The notes beneath the pieces are model-generated. The model had not been told where the DNA came from, searched no databases, and worked only from the letters and a program-made list of their open reading frames with translations. DNA of 64,000 nucleotides from Tenodera sinensis (Eukaryota; Arthropoda; Insecta; Mantodea; Mantidae), in assembly GCA_030765045.1 (NCBI GenBank), contig CM060967.1, positions 164,242,251 to 164,306,250 of the forward strand. The letters are read 5' to 3'. Both the position numbers and the translations under genes were made by a program. Positions within the stretch are counted from its first letter, which is position 1. Each line of letters starts with the position of its first letter. Shown in pieces: positions 22,396-34,779 of the stretch.

Positions 22396-23403
22396 TTCTG
22401 AATACGCACTTGTCCTATGGTTGTAAGGTTTTGTACAAATTCATAATGCTATGGATCAATTGATCTGCAATACTTTGGTGCATGAAATGATATGACAAGT
22501 AAAATATATTATGCACACAACTAGTGTCTCGCTTTTCTTCCCGTCTTCCACACAACCGCAATGGACGTTCACATGTAAAGGCTGTAGGTTCGATCCCTGT
22601 GCGGTTATGGCTGGTTAGCTTTCTTTAGCTGGCCGCCGAGCACAAATTCCCTCTGGTCGACTTATTGTCCTGTTTATCATCTGTTATGGTAACAAATACA
22701 GCAACATGAGTAATCTACATCAGCGTTTGTAATGGTGCGAACCGCGGGCTGGTTTTGTTTGACCCTGCTAATCAACTGAAAAAAGTATGAGTAAAAGGAA
22801 TCGGCGAGCTATATTATATTACTTTATTCACATCTTTCGAACGATTAAATAAAATTAAGCGCTCAGATTTCACTGATATACAGTGTAGTGATTTACTAAA
22901 GAACAAATGTAGCATTATTTTGATTGATTTTTACAACTGTCCTGTTCCAACATTTCGCCCGGTAAGGTTATAAAAGAATAGCGAATGCAGAATATGTGCG
23001 TTTACTTCATTGTCAATAATGTAACTAGTATTTGAGAACAGTCTGACGTAAAAGGAAATAGCTTCATTTTAACTTACTGTAATCTACATTCTACCGTGTA
23101 TCCCATGAACTACAAGTTATTGAACCGAAAACATCTGCGAATCATTCTTCGGTAATAATAAACCATTCCTTAATTCAAAAGTACCCCAGTATCCAAAGAT
23201 AAATCTCAAGCGAAATATCATAATAGTAATCACGTAGCAAAGATATTATACATTATGAAGTGCATTGGTAGAACACTTCCAGCATCTATCTGATCACAAC
23301 TACCACTAATGTAAAACCCTACTTTGGAAGAAATGAAGGTTACAACCTTGTTCTGCACGACTGTTTAATTATTTTATTACATAAGACGCTAATTTTCTAA
23401 CTA
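22396..23403. other. No gene; one tRNA-like SINE candidate
   Basis: 22555-22770 may be another tRNA-derived SINE: GGTTCGATCCC near 22590 is a good Pol III B box. It is followed by GGCCGCCGAGCACAAATTCC and a TTATGGTAAC segment. No second copy was seen in the window, so the call is weak. The rest is featureless. Confidence 0.4.
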
Positions 23404-23531
23404 CTTTCTCTACTACGCTTAGTAAGTAGAAATATTGTATTCCACACAAAAATTTGATCTCGCGATTTCGCCGGAAATATGTGTTTTGAGATACCCTGAA
23501 TCCAAAAACAAAGCATTTTTAGAAAAAGGTC

Positions 23532-23575
<44 letters not shown>

Positions 23576-24278
23576 TGTCTGTCTGTCTGTCTGTGAACAG
23601 TATAACTTAAAAAGGAAAAGTCGATTAAAAACCAAAGTTGATATTTAAGTTTAACATCTTTGAAGGATGCGACACGAAGATTTTGAAGAAAATTCTCCCT
23701 CCCTAAACTACCCTTTACATGGAACGTTTTTCGAAAATTTTGATCTTCTCGAAAATTGCTCCAACAATTTTGGTATAAACGTGGTATGTTTGAGGTATTT
23801 TAAATTCAAACTAAATATACATTTTGAATTTTCTGCCTATAGCCTATGTAATCCTGTTCACTCTGGATGACTTCTGCATAACTGATAAACCGTAAGAGAC
23901 CAAATCTTATTATACAAAAAATGTAGATCTTGCTAAACCGCACAATTTATGTCTAAACTTTTTTCTGTAGGTTGAACCATTTCGTAGATATTCCTTGTTG
24001 TTTGTGTGAGTTTTGGAAAACTTATACTTCCGTCGAATGGAATATCGTTACTCACTTTTTTATGTTAACCGTGCAAAGAGAACGGAATTTGAAAGCTTTG
24101 AAAGATTTCGCCATCACACAAAGGCTACAGTATTCCTATATTCCCCTTGTACCTACAAGAAAATAAGCAATAAGATAATTCCTGCAAATGTTTATCTCGA
24201 CTAACATGACGATATAGGAATAAGAATGGTTAGTACTAGAGTAGAGAAGGTCATGTGAGTGCAACACATCAGATTTTT
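23404..24278 (+). mobile_element. R850 family copy, full length with expanded GT tract
   Basis: The 5' end ACTTTCTCTACT is at 23404-23415 and the 3' end AGTAGAGAAGGT at 24240-24251, followed by CATGTGAGTGCAACACATCAG and a T run. The internal microsatellite is expanded to about 18 GT units (23539-23574) followed by several CTGT units. Another full copy at 11067 has only a few units at the same place. Confidence 0.9.
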
Positions 24279-25027
24279 CCACAACTTTTGGTAGCTTTTA
24301 TAGATGTATTACTTCAAGTAATGTAAAATGACGTAAACAACAATCCGTATCAAGTTTGTTGATGCAATACCTAGAAGAGAGTAGGTATATCGACATTAAG
24401 TTGACAACAAACAACAATCGCACCTGCGCGGACTGTAACAGATGGCGGTGTTTGTTCCAAAAACACCTACGAGGGCGGATGACTCGCTTCAATGAGAGCC
24501 ACCGGATGCAACTCCTTTACCATTATTAACTACGACCGCCGGAAACTTATATACTACCTACTCTTTGGAAACAAACAAATCGAGGTTGGGAGAGAAAAAA
24601 GGCAGGCCATGGCCTACCTTACGAACTGTTGACAGCAGGGGGTGCCTAATAATCTGTTAACCGTCTCACCATGGCTAATTGTGGTAGGCGGTGACAGACC
24701 ACCGGGAATGCGAGCTCGAGATGATCGATTCGGCGTGCAGCATTGGCTCCACAGTTGCACTTTACGCCTTGCCACCTCCCTAATTCGATAAACGTTCCTA
24801 TTCCTCACACTCACAATAGCAACACATTACCTTTGAAATGTATAAATGTCCTATCTCAAGACAACACCAGCTCTAAGGACTTCTTGGAAAATCTCCGCTC
24901 CCTTTGATAGGGTTTTCTTCAATGAATAATTTATGCACGTAAAAAAACAAAACGCATAACCACACATCAGATATCCTGAGAACCATATATCACTTTCACT
25001 GCTACTTAACTAATGTAAATAGAGGAA
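24279..25027. other. No recognisable gene
   Basis: A GC-richer patch at about 24590-24830 (GGCCATGGCC, GAGCTCGAGATGATCGATTC) stands out from the AT-rich background and may be an unclassified repeat. Its frames on the minus strand have no recognisable domain. Confidence 0.4.
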
Positions 25028-25195
25028 GAGTTGTCCATCGTAGTCTAGTTCGAGGTCGTGGGTTCAAACCGGCGGAGAGCGAAGGATTTGTTGCGGGTAT
25101 ACAAATCCTTAGCATGGGTTCCTTCGGAAATGAAGTTAAGTTAGTGGTCCCATGTCCTAGATTTTTGGCACATAAAATGAGTGAGTGTTTAGGGT
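25028..25195 (+). mobile_element. SINE-A copy, 3' truncated
   Basis: A tRNA-like head with GGGTTCAAACCGGCGGAG is followed by the body blocks ACAAATCCTTAGCATGGGTT, CCTTCGGAAATGAAGTTAAG and GTGGTCCCATGTCC, in the same order as the copy at 8645. Confidence 0.7.
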
Positions 25196-25304
25196 TAAAG
25201 TACCAGTCGACAACTGAGTCATTTGGATCCGATTTCATTCGAACTATAATTTTGAGACTCACTGGATAAATAAAGAAATAGTTTAAAAACATTTTTAGGA
25301 AAGT

Positions 25305-25545
25305 AGAAGCGTGTGAAGTTTTTGAGTAAATTCTTCCCTCATTCCAAACATTCACTTGGAAAGTCTTCATTATTTTTGTATTCCTCAAAATAGTTTCGCT
25401 ATTTTGATTGAATTACCGTGCTTGAGACTCTTCATGACAAATGAAATGGACATCTTGAATTTCCTGGGAATGTTCTCTGAAGTTCTTTTCTTCTGGATGA
25501 TTTTTGCAAAACTGGTTAACTGCAATAGATACAAAATATTAAAAC
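25305..25545 (+). mobile_element. R850 internal fragment
   Basis: It contains ATGACAAATGAAATGGACAT, CTTGAATTTCCTGGGAATGT and ACTGGTTAACTGCAATAG, matching the central R850 region. Ends are missing. Confidence 0.65.
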
Positions 25546-25694
25546 TGAAAGCTAAGTCCCAGCGCAATAGCCCCTACCGGACCAAGACCCACAGTCGTCA
25601 TGAGTAGAGTGCAGGACTGGAGGGTGGGACGTGGTCAGCATACATAAATAAACAACGAGCGCGCCTTTTTATTTTATTCATTCATTTTTATTTA

Positions 25695-25814
25695 TTTTTG
25701 TGGAGTGGATTCAAAAAGTTCTAAAACATACTATTTCCGGTGAAATATCTGTATTAAATTTGTGGATGGAATACAATGCTCCCGCTACATGAATAAATAC
25801 GTAGCAGAGAAAGT
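25695..25814 (-). mobile_element. R850 5' end fragment
   Basis: Minus-strand R850 5' terminus: ACTATTTCCGGTGAAATATC, GTGGATGGAATACAATGC, and GTAGCAGAGAAAGT at the outer edge. Confidence 0.65.
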
Positions 25815-28125
25815 AAGAAGGGACACCCGTAGTAATAAATGCACATTGCAGTGATTCCAACACACCGCGTACTACAAGCTTAAACTTGCGTACCTTATAG
25901 CGAAATCAAAAGTAGAATCGTGGAGGTTACAGTCGAGGGAAAGTTACCCACAGCCTAAAAATGTTCTAGAACAAAGTTTCAATAATTAACGAGGATTCTG
26001 TAGCAAAATAAATAGCTAATAAGAGAAGAAAATTAAGATGACGCGCAACTCATAAGATTCCAAGAAAGTGTTATGTCGCTGGCTAAAACACATAAGCAAG
26101 GGTATTTTTACTGCGTTCTCGGTGCGAAGAAGTCGCTAAGAGAATTAAATCCGGAGGCGGGCATCTGGTAACCGGGTAGCGCGACAAAGGAGTGTCGGAA
26201 CCGGGAACAAGGCATAAGGCAATCACGCACAAACTCCGTAGTTGGCACGAAAAACATTGTGGTGGTTGAGAAATGGCATATGGAGTACAATAAAGTCAGT
26301 TTTCAAGGTTTTCATAGACCACTGAACTTTCTCCATGACTCGTACTCACGAAACATAACCTAAAGCTAGAGAGAAGCAGAGGAATACGGTCCCATCAATT
26401 CACTTTATCAAAACATACACAAGACTGCACAACTCTTGTTCGATGGGGAATATTCATGAACTCTGCCTACCACAGATTAGGTATATGATTTTGTACAATT
26501 TTTTTTCAATCTTTGTGTGTTGGTTACTCTCATTCTAAACACCATATTGGGTGAATTTCAATAAAATTGATGAAGTAGTTTTTCAGTTATGCGCTATTTT
26601 CTAGTTTTCATATCGTGATATTTGAAAATTGTGAAATACTCCTTACAGTACAAATATCAAATATTTTTTTCCCGTCAGTACCACTTTATTATATTAATAT
26701 TTGAACTCCTAAGAAGTGATTTTAGGTTGCCTTTTTCATTTCGTGCTTTGAATAATAAACTATTAATTCTAATCAATAATGCAGATACTGAAGCTTAAAA
26801 TGTAAACATTTTTGGATTAATAGCACCAGTGTGTCCAAGTTTTACATTGTGGCTCAAAACGGATTCTAAAATTCCTTTAGATAATACCGTAGAGCAGCTG
26901 CGCCAAACTTCATGAAAAAGTAAAAATAACTTTACTGCATCAGTGATTTTTCCTATCGAAAAAAGCCGTTTTGAGAAAACTTATTTTATATTTAATACAA
27001 GTTAATGTTCCTGGTAGAAAGGGTTAATTTTCCAGCCCATAAAAAGGTCTGGAACACCATAAAACACATTTAAACTTTTACTAACACTATAGAGTTCAGT
27101 TTTGCAGAAATCCAAAAATGAAAATATTGGCAACTTTGGCTAAAAGATCTGCCCCCGGTCCCTTTAACCTTAAGCGGTGTAAAAATGGGTGATATTTAAT
27201 AATTAATTCCTGTGTATTAATCCACCATTGCTAATTTTTATGTGAGATGAACTTATTTCAATTTCACAAAATTAATTTATGCACATGCCTAATTTAATTA
27301 TTCAAGATGTCAGCACCTTTCCACGCTGGAATTAGATTTGACTATTTTTAATTACATTTGAATTCTATCGTTTTCACTTCAAACCTTAAGCTTTGTTTTA
27401 GAGAATTGACCTATTTGCCTAAACGATATTATAAATTAATTTTCAAATTAGTAGAGCACTTTTTCTAGGTTAATTAATTCAAAAAATAAATAAATAAAAC
27501 AGGAGCGTAATTTCTGCCAGTTACCTATATTATGTAGTCAGCAACATGGACAAGATGTTTCATTTAAATCCCTTCAATAGTTTTTGAATTGTCATGGTCA
27601 ATCTATATAAATACGTACTTTGCAGGAAATGAGCATTAAAATCACAGCTGCCATTATTCTTGCCCTATAGGCTTCCTTAATAAGACAATCCGCCCTATTG
27701 TGAACCCTGCAACACACGCCTTACTATTAAACATATTTTTACAAATTGCAAACGGTACACTACAGCATCACTAAGGATTTATCAAACAATACTTCTAAAT
27801 TCAAGAAAGTTTTGCCCTTCCTCAAGAGTGTTAAACTAAATTTGAATTTGTACCTATAATATAATTAATTCAATAAATTGTTTTATATATTGTATAGTCA
27901 CGCATGTAATCAAGCTGTCAAATCTACTTAAAATAAATTTTAAAAAATGTAGGTACAGTATGGTGAGGCAACCTGCATTTTAAATCATTACTGTGAAACA
28001 AATGCAGATATTTAAACAATTATTTTTGCAAAATACACTTACATGTTTGTTGCATCCAATAACACTTTTAAAAATTGATTTTTAAACATTTTAAGCTATA
28101 CAACTCAAATGGAAGCAGATAGTCT
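25815..28125. other. Single-copy-looking AT-rich DNA, no gene
   Basis: No convincing frame, tandem repeat or member of the window's repeat families was seen. Within it, 27195-27485 holds a cluster of homeodomain-core-like TAATTA/ATTA motifs (see findings). Confidence 0.4.
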
Positions 28126-28126
28126 A

Positions 28127-28201
<75 letters not shown>
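28126..28201 (+). repeat. (AAT)n microsatellite
   Basis: About 25 AAT units. The poly-Asn frame covering it is an artefact of the repeat. Confidence 0.95.
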
Positions 28202-28954
28202 CTCTTTCTGCACCAGAATGGCACTTGTGTCGCTTTAGCTCTGAAGTCTACTGTAACATTCACCTCTTATTACGCTGCTACATATGAACGCTGTGCCTTG
28301 TTACGAGCGTGATTGAAAACATTTGTTCGACTCAGAAAGTGACTGGTCTTTGTTCCTTCCGCGCATGCGTGACAACAAACAAGCACCACACTTCTGGGAA
28401 TCAAGGACATTCGCTCTCGGGATCATTGACAGTCGGATGCTCTTCAAAAATTTAAATATGAATAGGCTTTCACGTAAATCACAGCTTCGTTCCTCCACTT
28501 CGGGAATGCCTTTGTTGAAGTGCCCTTATTAAGTGTCTTAGTCCAAAAGAATAGGGCAGGCAGTATCAAACATGTGTGTGAGTGGAACTTGATCCTACCT
28601 CATTCTTATCAATTAAAGTGTTTTACAACGAAGATTATGGGAAGCCCCTGATTGCTGTGTTTTCGTGCATTATTCAGCAACATCAAAACTACAAAATAAA
28701 TGGAAACAGTGTGGCTTTTCACTCAGACCGTTCATAGCACTAGATTCCAGGGCTCAAAATAAAGTGTGCAATATTAGCCTTGTATCTTATATTGGCACGT
28801 TGCCCTTCAGTCGGCTGTAGACATTAACCAAAAATATTAATATTAAAACAGAAGTATCCGTTTTCTTTTTGGTCTCTTTCGCTCCCTCTCCCGTCTTTCC
28901 TAGTTTTGTCTTCAAATTCACCTTCTACCAAATTTTGTTGTGTATTCACAACTA
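28202..28954. other. No recognisable gene
   Basis: Frames of 60-70 codons overlap on both strands near 28300-28530 with no recognisable domain. Confidence 0.5.
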
Positions 28955-29540
28955 ATATAATAAGACGTTTGACACAACCGATAAATTCTCCAGCGAAGCG
29001 AGAGTCACTATCTAGGAAGGTCAGATTGTCGAATGATATTTATCTGAGCTATTTCATAAATAAAATATGAATTTGAATACTGTGTCGCAAAGATTTGACA
29101 AGAAAATGTAGAATTCTGTAAAAAACTAATGTAAAATATATTCATTTCGATTAGTGTAGTTCGACTTACTCAGTACTGCCAACTGAGAAAAACCAAGTCC
29201 AACAATTAGTACATATAGGCATTTCTATCTTCTCTTATAACAGAAAACCAGTTTATAAACTCAAATAAATCTTACTTTATTTTTAACATTAACAAATAAC
29301 CTTTCTTTTGCAAAAATGCATTTATTATTTAAAGAGCAATTGTTAAAAAGAGTTGTTAAATTGAAATGGAGTGCTATTTTGATTTTTAATTGATTGTAGT
29401 GCGTAATAAATTGTTTTTCAGCGATTTATTGGATACAGTTGGCGACACTAAGTAAACGAAAGAATGACGTAGTGATAATTTGTACAAAAAAAACAATAAG
29501 CAGGTGAGTTTTCGTATTTGATAATTTAATACCTCTATAC
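28955..29540 (+). repeat. R3 dispersed repeat, copy 1
   Basis: It is similar to 50020-50520 over its length. Shared blocks in order: AATATAATAAGACGTTT, AAAATATATTCATTTCGATT, AGTGTAGTTC, ACCAGTTTATAA, CTCAAATAAATCT, AGAGCAATTGTTAAAA, GCGACACTAA and TGATAATTTGTACAAAA. Inside, GACTTACTCAGTACTGCCAACTG (29162 on) is an imperfect inverted match to CAGTTGGCGACACTAAGTAAAC (29437 on), so a short terminal or subterminal inverted repeat is possible. Confidence 0.7.
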
Positions 29541-30792
29541 AGGATGTCCCAAAATTAGACCGACAAACTTTGGGAGCTGATGGACAACATTATTTTAAAC
29601 ACTTTTTATTAAGGATAGTTCTTTTTTTGCTGTGGTGCTTCGTTTAAGCGCTAGACGAGTTATGTCATGGATTGCTGCCTCCCACCCAGTTTAAGTATTT
29701 ACGGAAAAATCAACAATGCAAGTTAGTATTGCATTTATCTTAGTAAGGCACACAATATTAAGCCAAGAAATAAACATAGAACACAAACAAAACACAAACA
29801 TCTCATTGTTTACAGTTAATCAGAACTTTGCTCTTCCAAATTAAACTTTTAAATGGCTGGTGTCTGCGAGAGTACGGCAGAATAGAGCACTTCGATGCAC
29901 TCTGTTTTAATCGCAATGGGCGTGCGTTCCAACATTTACTTTGAACAGGGAAGGTGTGACAAACATGTAATGTGACTCATGATCATGATGCATGTGTGTA
30001 GGATAATTTTTTTTTTTACTTTACATTTTTAATACGCTTCTGCTCCATGCATATTAAATTTTTCCATATGCTCCTAGAATTTTTCCAGGATATGCTCCAT
30101 TTACGTTACTTCAACTTCAATCTTTGGTTTCAAAATCAGTTAATTAATTTTAAAAATTAAATACACAAAACAGTTAAACATTTTCAACGTCCATCAAAGC
30201 AAAATTAATTCCTTTAAAATTAATTCTGTTTTCTTCCAGCCAGAGATTAATGATGTTTGTTGGGCAGTTAGGTTTTATAAAATAAAACTTGTGACATTTT
30301 AGTTTTTGATACGCATTGAGTATTTTGAATATTGAAGTATTTTCGCATTGTGAATAAATTGAAAAATTAATTCTCTTTAAAGTATAAAACCGATTATGCT
30401 GGAATTTTGTGTGGTAGTTTATAACATAAACACCCTTTTGTGTGAAAAGTATTGATTTCATATGCATACAAATATAGAAAATTCAAGTTACAAGATCCCT
30501 TGAAGCAAAAGGCTCCCGATATAATTATCACAATTAGGCGAGGTATAAATGACCGTAACTCTGAGAAATTGCTTCAATTATGAGGATATAACGCAGTTGC
30601 TCTGATTGCCGACACGCCAAGCACCTGGACCTGGGCAACAACGCCTGAACTGACGATTACACGTTAGCGCCTTTCAGTCAAACTGTCGTCTCACTGATAC
30701 CTTATTCACACTTCGAAGTAAACTTAATCGATAGTTTTAAAGTCTGCTCCTCAAAAACAAGTGCATGTTTACTTTTTTACACGTAGATAGTA
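29541..30792. other. No recognisable gene
   Basis: CAGGATGTCCCAAAATTAG at about 29541 resembles the outer end of some insect DNA transposons. No matching end or transposase was found, so I do not call an element. A 97-codon minus frame (30174-30467) is AT-driven. Confidence 0.4.
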
Positions 30793-30905
30793 CAGCCACT
30801 TCCAAATGTTTTCCGACGCACGCGGGACTCGCCGTAGAGACGGAAGGGGTAAAGGTTATCGAGTAGCCAGTCCAGGTCAGAGCCGTCTCCACTTGTTTAC
30901 TTGTC
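30793..30905 (+). repeat. R4 dispersed repeat, copy 1
   Basis: CAGCCACTTCCAAATGTTTT, then CCGACG...GAGACGGAAGG...AGTAGCCAGTCC...CACTTGTTTA. The same order of blocks occurs at 32092-32205. A 72-codon frame here has no known domain. Confidence 0.6.
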
Positions 30906-31136
30906 TCGTGTGTTTGATTGCTGTAATGCTAACGTTTTCCTGTTTCAACGGAAGAAACTACCATGGTGAATGGCTTCTTTGGGACTTTACTGTAAAACAG
31001 CGAAAGTTATTAACTAGATCCTAGATCACGGAAGATAGGAATGTGACATAAATGTACCTGTAAAAATATTTTCGGGAGTAGGGGCACAATAACACTACGT
31101 ATTATTATAAACGATGTCTTACACGATATTGGGCAA

Positions 31137-31231
31137 CACACACGCAAGCACACAAACCCACACACCCCCACCCCCAAACTCACACACCCCACCCCCGAAC
31201 CCACACGCCCCCACCCCCAAACCCACACACA
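31137..31231. repeat. C-rich CA tract, about 22-bp units
   Basis: Three units of the form ACACRCCCCCACCCCCRAAC follow a CA-rich lead. On the minus strand this gives closely spaced runs of 3-5 G, a G-quadruplex-capable pattern. Confidence 0.85.
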
Positions 31232-31519
31232 GTATTTACCTTTTCCACCAAGCTCCTGGGCGTTTCCTAATATCATGCGTTTGGTGGTAATCATAATCAT
31301 AATAATCATAATGACAATCATAAAATAATCGGAAGAATAATTTGTCAATGGGAAGCTATATTCAAAATAAACGTCTTTTGCTATCCGATTTTTCGTGAAA
31401 TAGTCCAGTGCTATGCTTATCACATAGGATTATTATTAGAATGGAGGAAGAAGATACGTACTTAAACACTTTGGATACAGGAAGATGTGATCTCACATTG
31501 TAAACCTGTTGATAAATAA

Positions 31520-31717
<198 letters not shown>

Positions 31718-31919
31718 GAAAAATTGATTCCATTCATTATCCGTTTTAAAAACATTTGTTTAAAATGTTTCTAAAACAAAGCCAATACCACAAAATGCCA
31801 ACATTAATTTATTTAAACACCCAAATTAAGGATGCGCAGATTACTTTTGTTTGGACAGATTGAGTACAGAAAAAACTATTTCCTTTCTTGTTTCCTCTCC
31901 AGAAACTACCTCGCTTGCC

Positions 31920-32085
31920 TCACTTTTGACATTAAACACAGTCACCAGCTTTTAGTTTTTGAGTTATGCTTTTCACAGATATACATACAACATAGCTTTT
32001 TTTTTTTTTTTTTAACAGGGAACTTCAAAAGTGTATTTCCCATGAAATCTCGGTATCGAACTTTTTGGATGGAATGCAATACTAC
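31920..32085 (-). mobile_element. R850 5' end fragment
   Basis: Minus-strand R850 blocks: AGTTTTTGAGTTATGCTTTT, a T run, CATGAAATCTCGGTATCGAA and CTTTTTGGATGGAATGCAAT. The GT/CA microsatellite position is occupied by a short ATACATACA segment. Confidence 0.65.
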
Positions 32086-32091
32086 CACATA

Positions 32092-32205
32092 CAGCCGGCT
32101 CCAAATGTTTTCCGATGGGCGAGAGGTGTTGAGGAGAAACGGAAGGAGAGTTTTCTTATCCAGTAGTTGAGCCTGTCCTGGGACGGGTCACTGCACGTGT
32201 TTATT
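32092..32205 (+). repeat. R4 dispersed repeat, copy 2
   Basis: The partner of 30793-30905: CAGCCGGCTCCAAATGTTTT, CCGATG, AAACGGAAGGAG, CCAGTAGTTGAGCC and GTGTTTATTT in the same order. It abuts the R850 fragment without a gap. Confidence 0.6.
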
Positions 32206-33571
32206 TACATTCGCATGCAGTCGTTTCACGTGTATGGCCCCTTTAACTTGTTTGGTCATATCGGAGGCTTTGACTTGAATAACTAATGGTGTTATTATTC
32301 GCCGAGCTGTTAAACAGTAGTTTTCCTGAAGGTTGATTTTTATCTCTTTAACAATTAGAATATATACTTTTATACAATCTGCATTAAAACGGCTTATGAG
32401 GATGTAAATCGTGCGAAATTATCCTCTTTCTGGCTCAACTGCTAGAAAATGAATAACGTAACAACAATGTCAATAAGGCAGCAATGACGTCATCCAATGT
32501 GTGCTGTAAGAAAACTTGAAATCGTTACTCTCGCAAACTAACGCATTTTTCATTTCTTCATCCACACAACGTTTCATATTCTTTTTCGTAAACATCTGTT
32601 GATTTTTCTGGAATTAATGAACTCTCAACACTTATAGCTTCGCTCAAAATGTCAAGCGGAGTATGATCCACATTTTCCTAAGTTCATAACCTACCATTTC
32701 CTTCTAATGTTGAAACAAATAAAGCAACATCAGCTTAGCAAACATATTACGTCACACATTTCTGATAAATTACAATTTTTCATTTAGAAAATGTATTAAT
32801 TATTTTTACGTATTTTAATGCTAGAATTATATGAAAGGTGTGTAACAGGTGTATGTTTTCACTGTGGCAGTCTTAATGTTCACTTTCACTCACGCACTAA
32901 ACATATGCTCGTGTCACAAACAGTCACATTACATACTAGTTAATAGATAACTATTATGCTCGATCGTAACCAAATTTATTAATTATCAATCTGTTAGTGA
33001 TCCTTTAATGGACCTCCTTAAGTTCAAACCTCCATTAAAGGACTGGTCTTCATCCAATCGGACAGTTCAGTTTTCATTAAAGACAGGTGTTCCACCAATC
33101 AGAAAATTCCCTGCAGCAATGACAACACGCAATATCGATTAATTCTCGAAACGCAACTACTGCACTGAATGTGACGAATAAGTTACTGCCGGAAAAATCA
33201 AGAAAGATATATTCAATTTACCTTCAATTTTTGAATGTTACGTGGCATTCCAAGGTTATAATTTTCATCATGCAGCTGTGACGTGCTGGAAACAAATCGA
33301 TCGTTTGGCGCCTGCGCAGAACTCCAAATATCAGCTGATGCAATATGTAGGTCATTGTCCCTGGTGAATGTAAAACATTTTTCGGTATTTCAACTATAAT
33401 ATTAGGTATATGGTCGAGCATAAATTGTCGTATGAAACTTAACTATAATGGTACCTAATCAAGGCGCTCGTATGGAAATTAGGAACCTCGCTTCACTTGT
33501 TTCCTGAAATATACTCGCGTCTTAATTACTACCATTATAGCCTCATTACATGATAAATAATGAAAAAAGAT
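32206..33571. other. No recognisable gene
   Basis: AT-rich. 32995-33085 repeats a CTTTAATGGACCTCC / TCCATTAAAGGAC pair as a short inverted repeat. No other supported feature. Confidence 0.4.
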
Positions 33572-33785
33572 CGGTCTGGGTGGCTCAGTTGGTTAGACGC
33601 TGGCCTACTGATCCCAAGGTCGCGGGTTCAAATTCCGTCCAGACCGATGGTTCTTAAGTGTGCCTAAAAAGGACAGCTCCATGATTCACTGGCATGTAAA
33701 AGAACTCCCGCGGGACAAAATTCCGGCACACCAGCAACGCTGATGTGATCCTAGCAATTGACAGCGTCGTTAAACAGCAATATTT
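33572..33785 (+). mobile_element. tRNA-derived SINE with conserved-looking body
   Basis: The head is tRNA-like: GGTCTGG at the 5' side pairs with CCAGACC at 33640, TGGCTCAGTTGG matches the Pol III A box, and GGGTTCAAATTC matches the B box. The body GTAAAAGAACTCCCGCGGGAC, CAAAATTCCGGCACACC and GCGTCGTTAAACAGCAATA resembles a SINE body I associate with several insect genomes. A T-rich segment follows. Only one copy was seen in the window. The anticodon region does not form a clean stem, so I read it as a SINE and not a tRNA gene. Confidence 0.75.
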
Positions 33786-34779
33786 TTTTTTAAATAAATA
33801 ATCATTACATAATATACTATTAAATATATACCTTCTATTGTGCTTTTTTGTGGAAGGGATTTAGGCAGCCTCAGATCGTGTATTTCGGGTGATATATCGG
33901 TACTGAATATTGGATTTAATGCAATACTTCCAGTAGTTATATAGATAACTTCTATAGAAGCTAAAAGGAGTTCACACACGTGTAATCGTTGAGTACCAAC
34001 AATTTAAACATTTTCTTGGGCGTTGTCACTTTAATTGATAATATAAATATAAAGTGATCAGATAACTTAGGATAGAAAATATTCTTTTTAAAATCAACGA
34101 AGGAAAAGGGTGCAAGAGCTCAGCTGTAGGAACATATGACCTCAAGATCGGCGAAGTGGAAGCTAAGGGCGGTAAGTGAACGCGACGATGTGTCCCTTTT
34201 GATATAGCCATCAGGTATTTCCACCTGCCGATTTACAAAAGAACCCCACGTAAATGTATTGTGGTTGGTGAGATAAGGGATGCATATTGTCGGGCTTTAT
34301 TTGTGATGCTAATAAGGCGGAGAGCCGCCAGACAAAATACTGTGTGACTATCCAGTAACAAGTGTATGAATGCTAAACACTGCTGGTCGGCTTCGCACAA
34401 CAACATTCAGATCAGAAAGGGATTACCGCTTGAGTGCTTCTACTGTACGCTGAACCTCACAGCAGTTGGGAAATTATCTCGCAATTACTTAGAGAAATAA
34501 ATCTTAATTATTTATAAAATTCTCTTGGTACATAAGTGACTTATGGTCAAAGAGATTAAAATAGCATTTTGTTATTCCATAAAAAATTGAACGGTCTGGT
34601 ATTCCAAGGATTATCCGTCTCGCTTAGAAACTTATTCACTTTCTCCCTAGAAAGAACCTCCGATGTTTTGATATCGATATTTTCATTAAAATACAAAGTA
34701 GGTTTAAGCATCAAGTATTTGGGCCAAAGTATGACTGACAACTTGCGGAGAGGGCTTAGTACCTCGATCAAAAGGCGAT
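33786..34779. other. No recognisable gene
   Basis: Short frames only, with a pair overlapping on both strands near 34556-34829. No recognisable domain. Confidence 0.5.

Noticed and set aside
29541..29580. Transposon end CAGGATGTCCCAAAATTAG
   Set aside because: No second end, target duplication or transposase could be found.
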